Shown: positions 35,213 through 44,405 of the stretch, in pieces
Layout of the letters: each line of letters begins with the position of its first letter
How positions within the stretch are numbered: position 1 is the stretch's first letter
Origin: CAZJUP01 sp964549275
GTDB lineage: Bacteria; Fidelibacterota; Marinisomatia; Marinisomatales; TCS55
Direction of reading: 5' to 3'
Assembly (NCBI GenBank): GCA_964549275.1
Contig: CAZJUP010000013.1
Location: 1-64,000, forward strand
DNA: 64,000 nucleotides
Program-made: the position numbers and the translations under genes
The notes under the pieces: model-generated
What the model was told of the DNA's origin: nothing
What the model saw: the letters and a program-made list of their open reading frames with translations, nothing else
Database searches by the model: none

Positions 35213-35299
35213 TTAAAGTCTCATTTGAAAGGGCAAGAAATTATAAGATAAGACCGAATTTTGTCAATATATTTGGATAACTAAAACGGGGATTTTATC

Positions 35300-37093
35300 A
35301 TGCCATTCAACACAATTGCACACATGTTTGAAAATGCTGTTAATGAATACAGCCAAAAAAACGCCTATTTCGAGAAAAAAGACGGAGAGTGGGTCGGACT
35401 TACCTATGGACAGGTTAAAGAAGATGTTTATCAATTTGCTGCGGGTTTAGCCAGCCTTGGAGTGACCAAAAATAGTAAAGTCGCTATCCTTTCAACTAAT
35501 AGAATTCGCTGGTCTGTGAGTGATTACGCTATTGCCGGCCTGGGAGCTGCTTCTGTGACGGTATATCCTACTTTAATTGCACCGCAAATAAAGTATATTT
35601 TACAAGACTCTGACTCTGAATATGTTATTACTGAAAATCGAGAGCAAACTGATAAAATACTAACGTTTATCCATGAAATTGATGGGCTAAAAGGAATCAT
35701 CGCCATGGATGATGTTCAAGATGATGCGAACCATATACTTTCCTTTAGCGAAGTGCAGAAACGAGGAAAAGCCCATATGGATGAAAATGGTTTCACTTAC
35801 ACAGACAGCATACAATCCATCTCACCTGAAGATTTATTAACCTTAATTTACACCAGCGGAACAACGGGGAATCCAAAAGGAGTGATGCTAACTCATAAAA
35901 ATCTGGTGGCGAATATTAAAAGCGGCTATAAAGCCATAAATATGGGAGGCGATGAGGTCTATTTATCTTTTTTGCCCCTTAGCCATAGCTTCGAGCGAAT
36001 GACGGGGCATTATACAGGCTTTTCTATGGGAGGAACGACCTATTATGCTGAAAGCGTCGATACGGTCGCTGCAAATATGTTGGAGGTAAAACCTACAGTA
36101 GTCATTGCTGTTCCCAGACTTTATGAAAAAATTCATGCAAAAGTCCTGGATAAAGTCAGTAAAGATCCTGCATTGAGACAAAAAATATTTTGGTGGGCCA
36201 TAAAAGTTGGTGAGCAGGCTGCAGTCTACCTCACACGAAATCAACAACCCACTGGTCTCTTGGCCTTTAAATTTAAATTGGCAAATAAACTGGTTTTTTC
36301 TAAGCTCAAAGAAAGGGTTGGAGGAAACCTCAGGTTTTTTGTTTCTGGAGGGGCTCCTCTCTCCAAGGAAGTGGGAACATTCTTTGCTGCGGCAAACTTA
36401 CCCATTATAGAAGGGTACGGATTAACGGAAACCAGTCCGGTAATTACGTGCAACCGGGAAGAGTTTTATAAATTTGGCACAGTGGGTAAACCTATTGACG
36501 GTGTAGAAGTAAAAATTGCTGAGGACGGAGAAATTCTGTGCAAAGGGGATAATGTGATGTCCGGTTACTATAAAGATGACGAAGCCACGAAAGAAGCCAT
36601 TGATATTGATGGATGGTTCCATACAGGAGATATCGGAGAATTTGATGAAGAGGGATGTTTAAAAATAACAGACAGGAAAAAAAGTATTCTGGTCACATCC
36701 GGAGGTAAAAATGTAGCACCGGCTCCCATGGAGATAGCATTATCCTCGAGTAAATTCATAGAACAATGTCTCGTTATCGGTGATAAAAGAAATTTCATAT
36801 CTGCTTTAATCGTTCCTTCCTTTGAAATGCTGAAAGAATGGGCTACGGAAATGGGTATTCAGACCGAAGATAAATATTCCTTGGTGAAGGATGAAAAAGT
36901 GAACACGCTTTTTATGGGTGAAGTTGAAAAAGCCATGAAAAACTTTTCCCATTATGAACAAGTGAAAAAGTTCACACTTTTACCCAAAGAATGGACGATT
37001 GAGAGCGGTGAAACCACACCAAAATTGTCCGTTAAAAGGAAAGCTGTCGAAAAGAACTGGGCCGAAGAAATTGAGGAAATTTACGCTGGATAG
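35300..37093 (+). CDS. Long-chain acyl-CoA synthetase (AMP-forming)
   Basis: A 597-residue ANL-superfamily enzyme. The P-loop-like motif L-I-Y-T-S-G-T-T-G-N-P-K-G is near residue 182, with E-G-Y-G-L-T-E-T-S-P near 373 and the D-G-W-F-H-T-G-D-I-G / D-R-K-K-S-I-L-V-T-S-G-G-K-N hinge near 435-475. Length and layout match the FadD15/long-chain type, which activates fatty acids through acyl-AMP. No signal peptide; peripheral membrane association is likely. It is followed after 20 bases by gpsA, so lipid precursor genes are adjacent. Confidence 0.93.
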   Translation: MPFNTIAHMFENAVNEYSQKNAYFEKKDGEWVGLTYGQVKEDVYQFAAGLASLGVTKNSKVAILSTNRIRWSVSDYAIAGLGAASVTVYPTLIAPQIKYILQDSDSEYVITENREQTDKILTFIHEIDGLKGIIAMDDVQDDANHILSFSEVQKRGKAHMDENGFTYTDSIQSISPEDLLTLIYTSGTTGNPKGVMLTHKNLVANIKSGYKAINMGGDEVYLSFLPLSHSFERMTGHYTGFSMGGTTYYAESVDTVAANMLEVKPTVVIAVPRLYEKIHAKVLDKVSKDPALRQKIFWWAIKVGEQAAVYLTRNQQPTGLLAFKFKLANKLVFSKLKERVGGNLRFFVSGGAPLSKEVGTFFAAANLPIIEGYGLTETSPVITCNREEFYKFGTVGKPIDGVEVKIAEDGEILCKGDNVMSGYYKDDEATKEAIDIDGWFHTGDIGEFDEEGCLKITDRKKSILVTSGGKNVAPAPMEIALSSSKFIEQCLVIGDKRNFISALIVPSFEMLKEWATEMGIQTEDKYSLVKDEKVNTLFMGEVEKAMKNFSHYEQVKKFTLLPKEWTIESGETTPKLSVKRKAVEKNWAEEIEEIYAG

Positions 37094-37113
37094 CCCTGGC
37101 TGAACTGTTAAAT

Positions 37114-38121
37114 TTGATACCGGCTTCTGTTACAATCCTTGGGTGTGGGACTTGGGGAAGCGCTTTAGCGCAGCATCTCGCAGAAATGAACCATAAGGTC
37201 ACATTATGGCATCATCATGGAGAAAAACTCCAAGAGATGGAAGTATCCAGAAAACATCCGCATTTATCGAATTTTATTTTTTCCGACCATATTACCTTCA
37301 CCCCTAAGATTGAATTGGCAGTATCAAAAGCGGACTTCATCATCATTGCAGTACCGTCTCATGCTGTTCGAAACATTATTGGACAAATTCAATTTAAAAA
37401 GGACAAAGTACCTGTTGTTATTAATGTCGCGAAAGGTGTTGAAAATGACTCTTTACTGACCATGAGTGAAATTATTTATAATGTATCAAAAATCCCTCTG
37501 GAATTTATTGTAAGTCTTTACGGTCCAAGTCATGCTGAAGAAGTCATTCGAAAGTTACCCACAACACTAGTTTCTGCATCCTATTCCTTGAAATCAGCAG
37601 AGAAAGTTCAATCCTTATTCTCTTCAGAAACTTTGCGAGTCTACACCAATACGGATATTAAAGGAGTTGAATTAGGGGGGTCCTTAAAAAATGTCATTGC
37701 CATCGCTGCAGGTATATGTGACAGTATTGGATTTGGAGATAATACAAAAGCAGCTTTGCTCACAAGAGGGATTACTGAAATTACCCGGTTGGGTGCAGCC
37801 ATGGGAGCCAAAGCAGAAACATTTTCCGGTTTGAGCGGAATCGGAGACCTTATTGCAACATGCTTAAGTACTCATAGCCGGAACAGGTTCGTAGGGGAGG
37901 CCATTGGTAAAGGGAGAAAATTAGACGAAATTATTACAGAACTAGATATGATCGCTGAAGGTATCAAAACAACCCAGTCCGTTAATGGACTGATGAATAA
38001 ATATGCTGTGGATATGCCAATTTCAAGTGCCGTCTATGAAATATTATTTAATAATTTAGATCCAAAAATTGCTGTGACTGAACTCATGACCCGAGATTTA
38101 ATCCGAGAATCTGTAAAATAA
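37114..38121 (+). CDS. gpsA: Glycerol-3-phosphate dehydrogenase [NAD(P)+]
   Basis: A 335-residue protein with a TTG start. The Rossmann motif is G-C-G-T-W-G-S-A-L-A at the N-terminus. The catalytic Lys sits in G-G-S-L-K-N-V-I-A-I-A-A-G near residue 190, with the following G-D-N-T-K-A-A-L. It reduces dihydroxyacetone phosphate to sn-glycerol 3-phosphate for phospholipid synthesis. It probably shares a transcript with the acyl-CoA synthetase. Confidence 0.95.
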   Translation: MIPASVTILGCGTWGSALAQHLAEMNHKVTLWHHHGEKLQEMEVSRKHPHLSNFIFSDHITFTPKIELAVSKADFIIIAVPSHAVRNIIGQIQFKKDKVPVVINVAKGVENDSLLTMSEIIYNVSKIPLEFIVSLYGPSHAEEVIRKLPTTLVSASYSLKSAEKVQSLFSSETLRVYTNTDIKGVELGGSLKNVIAIAAGICDSIGFGDNTKAALLTRGITEITRLGAAMGAKAETFSGLSGIGDLIATCLSTHSRNRFVGEAIGKGRKLDEIITELDMIAEGIKTTQSVNGLMNKYAVDMPISSAVYEILFNNLDPKIAVTELMTRDLIRESVK

Positions 38122-38192
38122 AATACAGTGGTTTAATTTTTACATTTTCATTCTTCCATCACGTCGCTAAATAAGTGTAATTTTACCGGCTT

Positions 38193-38264
38193 GCCCCTGT
38201 AGTTCAATGGATAGAACAAATCCCTCCTAAGGATTAGATACAGGTTCGACTCCTGTCGGGGGTA
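38193..38264 (+). tRNA. tRNA-Arg (anticodon CCT)
   Basis: A 72-base tRNA. The acceptor GCCCCTG pairs with CGGGGGT (G1-U72 and one further G-U pair). The anticodon stem AATCC/GGATT encloses CTCCTAA, anticodon CCT. The T arm is ACAGG-TTCGACT-CCTGT. Discriminator A, no CCA (next bases CTT). Confidence 0.95.
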
Positions 38265-38290
38265 CTTATAAAAAGAAAAGGAATATATTT

Positions 38291-38977
38291 ATGCTGAAGC
38301 CTAAAAAGAAAATTACCCGTAAAGAAATAAAACGAGATCCTTTTTTAGAATCAATATTTTCAGTTAAAGAGCATTTCAATCTGAATCAAAAACGATATTC
38401 TAAATTGTTATTTGGCATTTTAGCTGTTGTTATTCTTGCCACTCTTTATATGAATAATTTGAAGGATAAAGAGAATTCTTCCACTGTAGCCTTAGGAAAA
38501 GCCATGGTTTTTATGGACCAGGGAGATTATGAAAATACTCTACTTAATCTGCAAAATATTGTTGATGAATTCAACGGAACCCGCTCCGGAGTTCAAGCAA
38601 ACTATTACTTAGGACGTCTTCATTTTGACCGGGGTAATTATTCAGAAGCAGAACCCTACTTGGAATTTTATACCCGTAAAGGGAAAACCTCTGTCCTCCG
38701 TAGTGCAGCTTGTGAGGCCATGGCCCATATATATGCGGTGAAAGAAGATTATTCCCAGGCTGTATATTACCAAGGATTGGCCGTAAAATATTCAGGGGGA
38801 GGCGAAAGGGAGGCTATGGCCAAATTGAAATATGCAGAATTCACACTAATGCAAGGAGACAGCAAAGCGGCAAGAAACATGGTGGAAAATATTATCAAAA
38901 CCTGGAGCAGTTCATTCGATATTAAACAAAAAGCTGAAGAACTTTCAGGTCGCATTTATGTGGGAAATGATCCCTGA
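38291..38977 (+). CDS. TPR-repeat membrane-anchored protein
   Basis: A 228-residue protein. A basic cytoplasmic N-terminus (about 1-38, rich in Lys/Arg) precedes a transmembrane helix (about 40-57). Four or so tetratricopeptide-like units follow (A-M-V-F-M-D-Q-G-D-Y-E-N-T-L, Y-Y-L-G-R-L-H-F-D-R-G-N-Y, H-I-Y-A-V-K-E-D-Y-S-Q-A, E-F-T-L-M-Q-G-D-S-K-A-A). The layout resembles YfgM, a periplasmic-facing ancillary protein of the Sec translocon, but the assignment is only by architecture. Confidence 0.75.
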   Translation: MLKPKKKITRKEIKRDPFLESIFSVKEHFNLNQKRYSKLLFGILAVVILATLYMNNLKDKENSSTVALGKAMVFMDQGDYENTLLNLQNIVDEFNGTRSGVQANYYLGRLHFDRGNYSEAEPYLEFYTRKGKTSVLRSAACEAMAHIYAVKEDYSQAVYYQGLAVKYSGGGEREAMAKLKYAEFTLMQGDSKAARNMVENIIKTWSSSFDIKQKAEELSGRIYVGNDP

Positions 38978-39022
38978 AAATCCCTTTGAAGGTGAAACAA
39001 GGATTAGTAAATTTAGGGGCTG

Positions 39023-39053
39023 AAAAGTGGGTTGCACGACCCACTTTTCTTTT
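39023..39053 (+). terminator. Strong hairpin terminator/attenuator just before rimP-nusA
   Basis: A nine-base-pair perfect stem AAAAGTGGG/CCCACTTTT with loop TTGCACGA, followed by a T-rich tract. It ends about 9 bases before the rimP ATG. It can terminate the TPR gene; because it is so close to rimP it may also act as an attenuator for the nusA operon. Confidence 0.85.
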
Positions 39054-39061
39054 GTTTGAAC

Positions 39062-39490
39062 ATGCATAATCTTAATCAACATATTAAAAGTTTTCTATCC
39101 AAAGGGATTGTTCTCCTGGATGTCGTTCAGGACAGCCAGCGTCAATCATTAAAAATTGTTGTCGATAGCAATAAAACAATAGACATAAAAACAACGGCAA
39201 AAATTGCAAAAGCGATCAGAAATTCTGAAATATTTGATTCCCTGTGCCCTGAAGGACGTCAAATGGAAGTAACCTCACCGGGAATTGATGCTCCCCTTCA
39301 GCATCCCTTTCAGTTTAAAAAAAACTTAGGCAGAAAAATCATTGTCGTCGAAAAAGGGGGACAAAAGAATGTTTTTACCCTCGTGTCAGCTGAAAAAGAT
39401 GGTTTTGAGGGTAGACGCTCGGATGGTGAAATTAGACAATATGATTATAGTCATGTTCAATCTGTGAAAGTTTTAATTGAATTCAAGTAA
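39062..39490 (+). CDS. rimP: Ribosome maturation factor RimP
   Basis: About 142 residues from the ATG at 39062. A longer frame from a TTG at 39032 would start inside the terminator loop and is unlikely. The core has K-I-V-V-D-S-N, A-K-A-I-R-N-S and V-T-S-P-G-I-D-A-P-L, the RimP signature, followed by the C-terminal SH3-like domain. It is needed for 30S maturation. First gene of the rimP-nusA-infB operon. Confidence 0.9.
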   Translation: MHNLNQHIKSFLSKGIVLLDVVQDSQRQSLKIVVDSNKTIDIKTTAKIAKAIRNSEIFDSLCPEGRQMEVTSPGIDAPLQHPFQFKKNLGRKIIVVEKGGQKNVFTLVSAEKDGFEGRRSDGEIRQYDYSHVQSVKVLIEFK

Positions 39491-39507
39491 TCCATAATGG
39501 AGGCATT

Positions 39508-40878
39508 TTGATCAATCGAGATTTAATAGAAGTATTCAGTGAAATTGCACGCGAAAAAAATGTAGAGCGGTCCGAACTTGGATCTATTTTAGAGCAACTA
39601 TTCCTTCACCTGATTGAGAGAGAACGGGGGGATTCGGAAAATTGCAGTGTAATTGTCAATTTGGACAAAGGTGAAATAGAAATCTACGCTGAAAAAATCA
39701 TCGTTAAAGATGTAGAAGACCCTATTTGTGAAATTACTCTGGAAGATGTCGTAGCAAAAGATCCGGAATTAGCTGATATGGAAGTAGGGGATACTTTTGT
39801 AGAAGTAATAGATCCGACAATATTCGGACGGCGATTGATCCATACGGCAAAGCAGTTTTTTGCTCAAAAAATCCAAGATGTCGAAAAGAAATATATTTAT
39901 GAAGATTATGCACAGCGTGTAGGTGAAATTGTGTTGGGAACTGTTCATCAAGTTCAAAGAGAAAATGTCTTTGTCAATATTGAACATGCTGAATTAAGAA
40001 TGCCAAAAAGAGATCAAATTTCTTCTGAAAGATACCGCCGTGGCGATTCGGTAAGGGCGATTATAAAATCTGTTGAAATCACCCCTCGAGGTCCGGACAT
40101 TGTCATCTCAAGAAGCGATAATCATTTTTTATATAAGTTATTCGAAATGGAAGTCCCAGAAATTGAGGATGGAGTGATTGAAATCAGGGCTATTGCGCGT
40201 CACCCCGGAGAGAGAGCAAAAATCATTGTGCAGTCCCATGATCGAAGAATAGATCCAGTGGGCGCTTGTGTGGGAATGAGGGGGAGTCGTATACAGGCTA
40301 TCGTTAGAGAATTAAATAATGAAAAAATCGATATCATAAATTACAGCGATCAGCCGGAAATTCTTATTAGCCGGGCATTATCACCTGCAAAACCGTTGGA
40401 TCTTTACATTGATGATGAGCGGAATTACTGTGTAGCCATTTTCAACGATGATGAATTGGATTCAGCCATCGGAAGAGGAGGTGTCAATATCAATTTGGCC
40501 GCAAAAGTCATTGATTACAGGATTGATGCCTTTGGGAAAAAGGAATATGAACGCAAACAAATTGAGCAGAATACTCTACTTTCGGATATTCCGGATTTCC
40601 CTGCACGTTCAGTGAAGCCTCTCGCAGAAAATAAGGTTAAAACTGTTTCAGAATTACTTAATGCCGAAGAAGACCACCTATTGGACCTCAAAGGAATTTC
40701 TGAAGCAAGTTTAGAAAAAATATATAATGCTGTACAGTCATTTATCGAGTCGAATAATTCTCCGGAATTGGAAAATGATCTTGAGGATGAAGCAAATACT
40801 GATTCCGGTTCCATTGAGGACTCGGAAGAACAGCTAACAGTAAAAGTTGAAGAAACCGTAAGTGAAGTTACAGAATAA
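39508..40878 (+). CDS. nusA: Transcription termination/antitermination factor NusA
   Basis: A 456-residue protein with a TTG start behind TGGAGG. The N-terminal RNA-polymerase-binding domain covers about 1-125. An S1 domain (G-T-V-H-Q-V-Q-R-E-N-V-F-V-N-I) lies at about 135-200. Two KH domains follow, including G-A-C-V-G-M-R-G-S-R-I-Q-A-I and A-I-G-R-G-G-V-N-I-N-L-A. A C-terminal helix-hairpin-helix region is followed by an acidic tail. It modulates pausing, termination and rRNA antitermination. Confidence 0.96.
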   Translation: MINRDLIEVFSEIAREKNVERSELGSILEQLFLHLIERERGDSENCSVIVNLDKGEIEIYAEKIIVKDVEDPICEITLEDVVAKDPELADMEVGDTFVEVIDPTIFGRRLIHTAKQFFAQKIQDVEKKYIYEDYAQRVGEIVLGTVHQVQRENVFVNIEHAELRMPKRDQISSERYRRGDSVRAIIKSVEITPRGPDIVISRSDNHFLYKLFEMEVPEIEDGVIEIRAIARHPGERAKIIVQSHDRRIDPVGACVGMRGSRIQAIVRELNNEKIDIINYSDQPEILISRALSPAKPLDLYIDDERNYCVAIFNDDELDSAIGRGGVNINLAAKVIDYRIDAFGKKEYERKQIEQNTLLSDIPDFPARSVKPLAENKVKTVSELLNAEEDHLLDLKGISEASLEKIYNAVQSFIESNNSPELENDLEDEANTDSGSIEDSEEQLTVKVEETVSEVTE

Positions 40879-40896
40879 AATAGGATAAAGATCCAA

Positions 40897-43371
40897 ATGG
40901 GTAAACGTGCAGTCAGAATATTTCAAGTAGCCAAGGAATTGAATATTTCCCATACGGAAATTCTTACATACCTTAAAAAGAATGATATCGACGTGGCAAG
41001 TCATATGTCACCAGTCAATGATGAAATTTATCAGATGATACTTACGGAATTCGCTAAAGATAAGGCAACAGTAGAACGATATCGCAAAGAACAAGTTCGC
41101 AGGGAAATCCACGACACACGTTTTAAAGAAAACCAGGTTGAAAGTAAAAAACTCAAATTACTTTCCTTAAAAGAACAACGTCAGTTAGAAGAAGATGAGA
41201 AGAAAAAAGCCCTGGAAGCTGAAAAAGCTCGTAAGGCAGCAGAAGAGAAACGACAGGCAGAATTAGAAGCCAAAGCACAACAAGAAGAAGAATTGAGCGC
41301 GGCCGAGGAGGCTAAAAAAGTACTCGAAGAAAATACACGTCAAAAAGAACTTGAAGAAAAGAAGAAAAAAGAGACGGAAAAAAAGCCAAAGAAAAAACTT
41401 CGTCGTGTTAGTTTAACTGAAATTAGAGGTGATGTAGGCAAAGGAACGCGACGGGAAAAGAAAAAAGACAAAACCGAAGATGCAGAAAAAAAGCGCACTG
41501 CAAAAGAACGTGTCCGGCAAACCATGGCAAAAATGGATACAAAAGGAAAGAAAAAAGTTTATCGTAAAGAAAGGGTAGGAGAAGAAATTGAAGAAATTGT
41601 TGATGGAAAGCCCATTCAGATAACCGAGTTTTCCAGTGTAGATGAATTAGCAAAAATATTTGAAACTAAACCAAATGATGTCATACAGAAATGCCTGGGT
41701 TTGGGCATTTTAGCCACGATCAATCAACGTCTTGAATGGGATGTGATAGAACTTGTAGCTGAAGATTTCGGATTTAAAGCGGAAAAAATGGAAGATGTGG
41801 GTGAAGATTTATTTTCCTTTGAGGATACTGAAGAGGATTTAGCTAATGCGGAATCCCGATCTCCTGTCGTCACAGTTATGGGACACGTGGACCATGGAAA
41901 AACCTCTTTGCTGGACTATATTCGAGAATCGAATGTTGTCAGCGGTGAGTCTGGGGGTATTACACAACATATCGGGGCTTCTCGTGTGGAATTGGACAAT
42001 AAAAAAAGTATCACTTTTTTAGATACACCAGGACATGAAGCATTCACAGCAATGCGAGCGAGAGGCGCACAAGTTACGGATATGGTTATTCTCGTTGTAG
42101 CTGCCAATGATGGCGTTATGCCCCAAACTATTGAAGCAATTGACCATGCCAAAGCTGCCGAAGTTCCATTAATAATCGCCATAAATAAAATGGATTTAAC
42201 CGAAGCCGATGTTGATCGGGTTAAACGGGAACTTTCTGAACACAACGTTTTGGTAGAAGATTGGGGTGGAAAAGTCCAAGCTATTCCTATTTCAGCAAAA
42301 ACCGGAGAGGGTATTGAAGATTTGATGACTTCGGTTCTTATTGAAGCTGAAATGCTGGAGCTAAAGGCCAATAAAGATACTATGGCGAGGGGAATTGTAA
42401 TTGATTCAAAACTTGACAAAGGACATGGACCAATCGCCACGGTGCTTATCCAAAAAGGAACGCTAAATGTTGGAAACCCGTTTATTTGTAATACCATTGC
42501 CGGGAAAGTCCGCGCTATGATGAATGAACGAGGTTTGCGCGTAAAAATGGCAGGGCCTTCTGAAGCTGTGCAAGTCCTAGGATTTGACCAAGTACCTCAG
42601 TCTGCGGATGTATTTGCTGTTGTAGATAATGAGCGAGAGATGAAACGCATTGCTTCTGACCGACAGCGATTAAAACGTGAGATTGATCAGAAAAAAATTA
42701 AAACACAAACATTGGATGAGATGTCAGCCATGATTAAGGAAGGAACAATGAAAACACTTCCAATAATTATTAAGGGTGATGTAGATGGCTCAATCGAAGC
42801 CTTGGCTGAATCTCTTGAAAAGCTAGGAACCGATGAAGTAGGCATTCAGGTGATTCACAAATCTGTAGGAATTGTATCGGAATCTGATGTGCTGCTGGCC
42901 GCTGCCTCCAATGCTGTAATTATAGGATTTCACGTCCAGGTTAGTTCAAATGCAAAGCTTCAAGCAAAGCAGGAAGGTGTCGAAATACGAACCTATACCG
43001 TTATTTATAATGCAGTAGAAGAACTTACCCTCGCACTTGAGGGGATGCTTGAACCTGATATAATTGAAGAGACTTTAGGACAAGCAATTGTTCAGACCTC
43101 ATTTAAAATCCCAAAATTAGGATTTATAGCCGGTTCAAAAGTAACAGATGGCATTATAATAAGAGGCGCCCTGGCCAGAGTTATTCGAGATGAAGAGGAA
43201 ATTGCTTCAGGAAATATCACTTCTCTTAAGCGTTTCAAGGATGATGCTAAGGAAGTGAAAGACGGATTGGAATGTGGTATTGGTGTTGAGGGTGTTAAAA
43301 CATTTAAAGAAGGCGATATCATCGTGTGTTATAAAATGAAATCTATAAAGAGGACACTGGAAACCAGGTGA
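40897..43371 (+). CDS. infB: Translation initiation factor IF-2
   Basis: An 824-residue protein. An IF2_N domain spans 1-55 (R-I-F-Q-V-A-K-E-L-N-I). A long Lys/Glu/Ala-rich coil follows (about 65-230), then a second IF2_N segment (about 245-290). The G domain has G-H-V-D-H-G-K-T at 329-336, D-T-P-G-H-E-A-F and N-K-M-D. Domains II-IV bind initiator tRNA and the ribosome. It brings fMet-tRNA to the 30S subunit. Followed directly by rbfA with a 4-base overlap. Confidence 0.97.
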   Translation: MGKRAVRIFQVAKELNISHTEILTYLKKNDIDVASHMSPVNDEIYQMILTEFAKDKATVERYRKEQVRREIHDTRFKENQVESKKLKLLSLKEQRQLEEDEKKKALEAEKARKAAEEKRQAELEAKAQQEEELSAAEEAKKVLEENTRQKELEEKKKKETEKKPKKKLRRVSLTEIRGDVGKGTRREKKKDKTEDAEKKRTAKERVRQTMAKMDTKGKKKVYRKERVGEEIEEIVDGKPIQITEFSSVDELAKIFETKPNDVIQKCLGLGILATINQRLEWDVIELVAEDFGFKAEKMEDVGEDLFSFEDTEEDLANAESRSPVVTVMGHVDHGKTSLLDYIRESNVVSGESGGITQHIGASRVELDNKKSITFLDTPGHEAFTAMRARGAQVTDMVILVVAANDGVMPQTIEAIDHAKAAEVPLIIAINKMDLTEADVDRVKRELSEHNVLVEDWGGKVQAIPISAKTGEGIEDLMTSVLIEAEMLELKANKDTMARGIVIDSKLDKGHGPIATVLIQKGTLNVGNPFICNTIAGKVRAMMNERGLRVKMAGPSEAVQVLGFDQVPQSADVFAVVDNEREMKRIASDRQRLKREIDQKKIKTQTLDEMSAMIKEGTMKTLPIIIKGDVDGSIEALAESLEKLGTDEVGIQVIHKSVGIVSESDVLLAAASNAVIIGFHVQVSSNAKLQAKQEGVEIRTYTVIYNAVEELTLALEGMLEPDIIEETLGQAIVQTSFKIPKLGFIAGSKVTDGIIIRGALARVIRDEEEIASGNITSLKRFKDDAKEVKDGLECGIGVEGVKTFKEGDIIVCYKMKSIKRTLETR

Positions 43372-43745
43372 AGCCTTCACGGCCCTTTAGTCGTACTGAC
43401 CGGGTCGCCCACGAAATACAGAACATTCTGGGGTCGATCCAAACACAACAGATTGATTTATCCTATCTCGGGTTTATTACATTTACACGGGTAACCCTAT
43501 CACCGGATATCCGAAATGCAAAGATTTTTTTCAGTGTAGTACAACCAAAGAAAAAAATAGAAAATATTGTCATTGAATTAAATCGCCTCGCAAAGGCATT
43601 TCGAAAATATCTGGGAAATGAATTGCGAATAAAATACACCCCAGAATTAAAATTTTATTTTGATGATACTTTGGCGTATTCGCAACAATTAGATGAAATC
43701 TTTCATAATTTAACACTCCAAAAGTCCGATTCAGATTCTAAATAA
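43368..43745 (+). CDS. rbfA: Ribosome-binding factor A
   Basis: A 125-residue protein with a GTG start overlapping the infB stop. The KH-like RbfA fold is recognisable: R-V-A-H-E-I-Q-N-I-L near the N-terminus, F-T-R-V-T-L-S-P-D-I-R-N-A-K-I-F-F-S-V, then L-R-I-K-Y-T-P-E-L-K-F-Y-F-D-D. It takes part in 16S rRNA and 30S maturation. Confidence 0.95.
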   Translation: MKPSRPFSRTDRVAHEIQNILGSIQTQQIDLSYLGFITFTRVTLSPDIRNAKIFFSVVQPKKKIENIVIELNRLAKAFRKYLGNELRIKYTPELKFYFDDTLAYSQQLDEIFHNLTLQKSDSDSK

Positions 43746-43751
43746 CATCCT

Positions 43752-44405
43752 ATGATATTTTCAATAAACAAACCCAAGGGTTGGACTTCTTTTGATGTTG
43801 TGAAAAAAATAAAACATATCACACAAGAAAAAAGGGTTGGTCATGGCGGAACGTTAGATCCTTTTGCAACTGGAGTCTTAGTCATTGGAACAGGAAAAGA
43901 TACAAAAACGCTTCAAGATATCAGTCACTCAGATAAAACTTATGAAGCCCTATTAAAGTTGGGAGAAACAACGGATACGCTGGATCCGGAAGGGATTGTT
44001 CAGGATAGAAAAACAATTCCTGATTTGACTATTGAACAAATTCAGTCTGTTTTAAATAGTTTCTTGGGGGATCAGAGCCAAGTGCCTCCAATGTATTCTG
44101 CAAAAAGAATAAAAGGAGTTCGTCTTTATAAATTGGCAAGAAAAAACATTGTGGTTAAACGAGAACCAGTGCAGGTTTCCATTAAAGAAATTTCTTGTCT
44201 TGAATTTAATACCCCATATATACGTTTTTCGGTTACCTGTTCAAAAGGTACATATATTCGTGTTTTAGGACAAGATATTGCAAAAAGCTTAAATACGGTG
44301 GGATACTTAACAGAATTAACCCGAACCCGGGTGGGTGATTTTTACATGGACAACGCCCAATCCATGAAAAATTTCGAGCAGATATGGACATCTATCGTTC
44401 TTTAG
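43752..44405 (+). CDS. truB: tRNA pseudouridine(55) synthase
   Basis: A 217-residue protein. The catalytic Asp36 sits in G-H-G-G-T-L-D-P-F-A-T-G-V-L. K-P-K-G-W-T-S-F-D-V opens the protein and C-S-K-G-T-Y-I-R-V-L follows. It is shorter than E. coli TruB (about 314) and ends before a PUA domain, so it is the short form. It makes pseudouridine 55 in the T loop of tRNAs. Overlaps ribF by 22 bases. Confidence 0.95.
   Translation: MIFSINKPKGWTSFDVVKKIKHITQEKRVGHGGTLDPFATGVLVIGTGKDTKTLQDISHSDKTYEALLKLGETTDTLDPEGIVQDRKTIPDLTIEQIQSVLNSFLGDQSQVPPMYSAKRIKGVRLYKLARKNIVVKREPVQVSIKEISCLEFNTPYIRFSVTCSKGTYIRVLGQDIAKSLNTVGYLTELTRTRVGDFYMDNAQSMKNFEQIWTSIVL

Noticed and set aside
39032..39061. Upstream TTG start for rimP
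   Set aside because: It would begin in the loop of the terminator hairpin, and the extra residues are not conserved; ATG 39062 is better.
41916..42497. 193-codon open frame antisense to infB
   Set aside because: Opposite the highly conserved G domain of IF-2; composition is that of a shadow frame.
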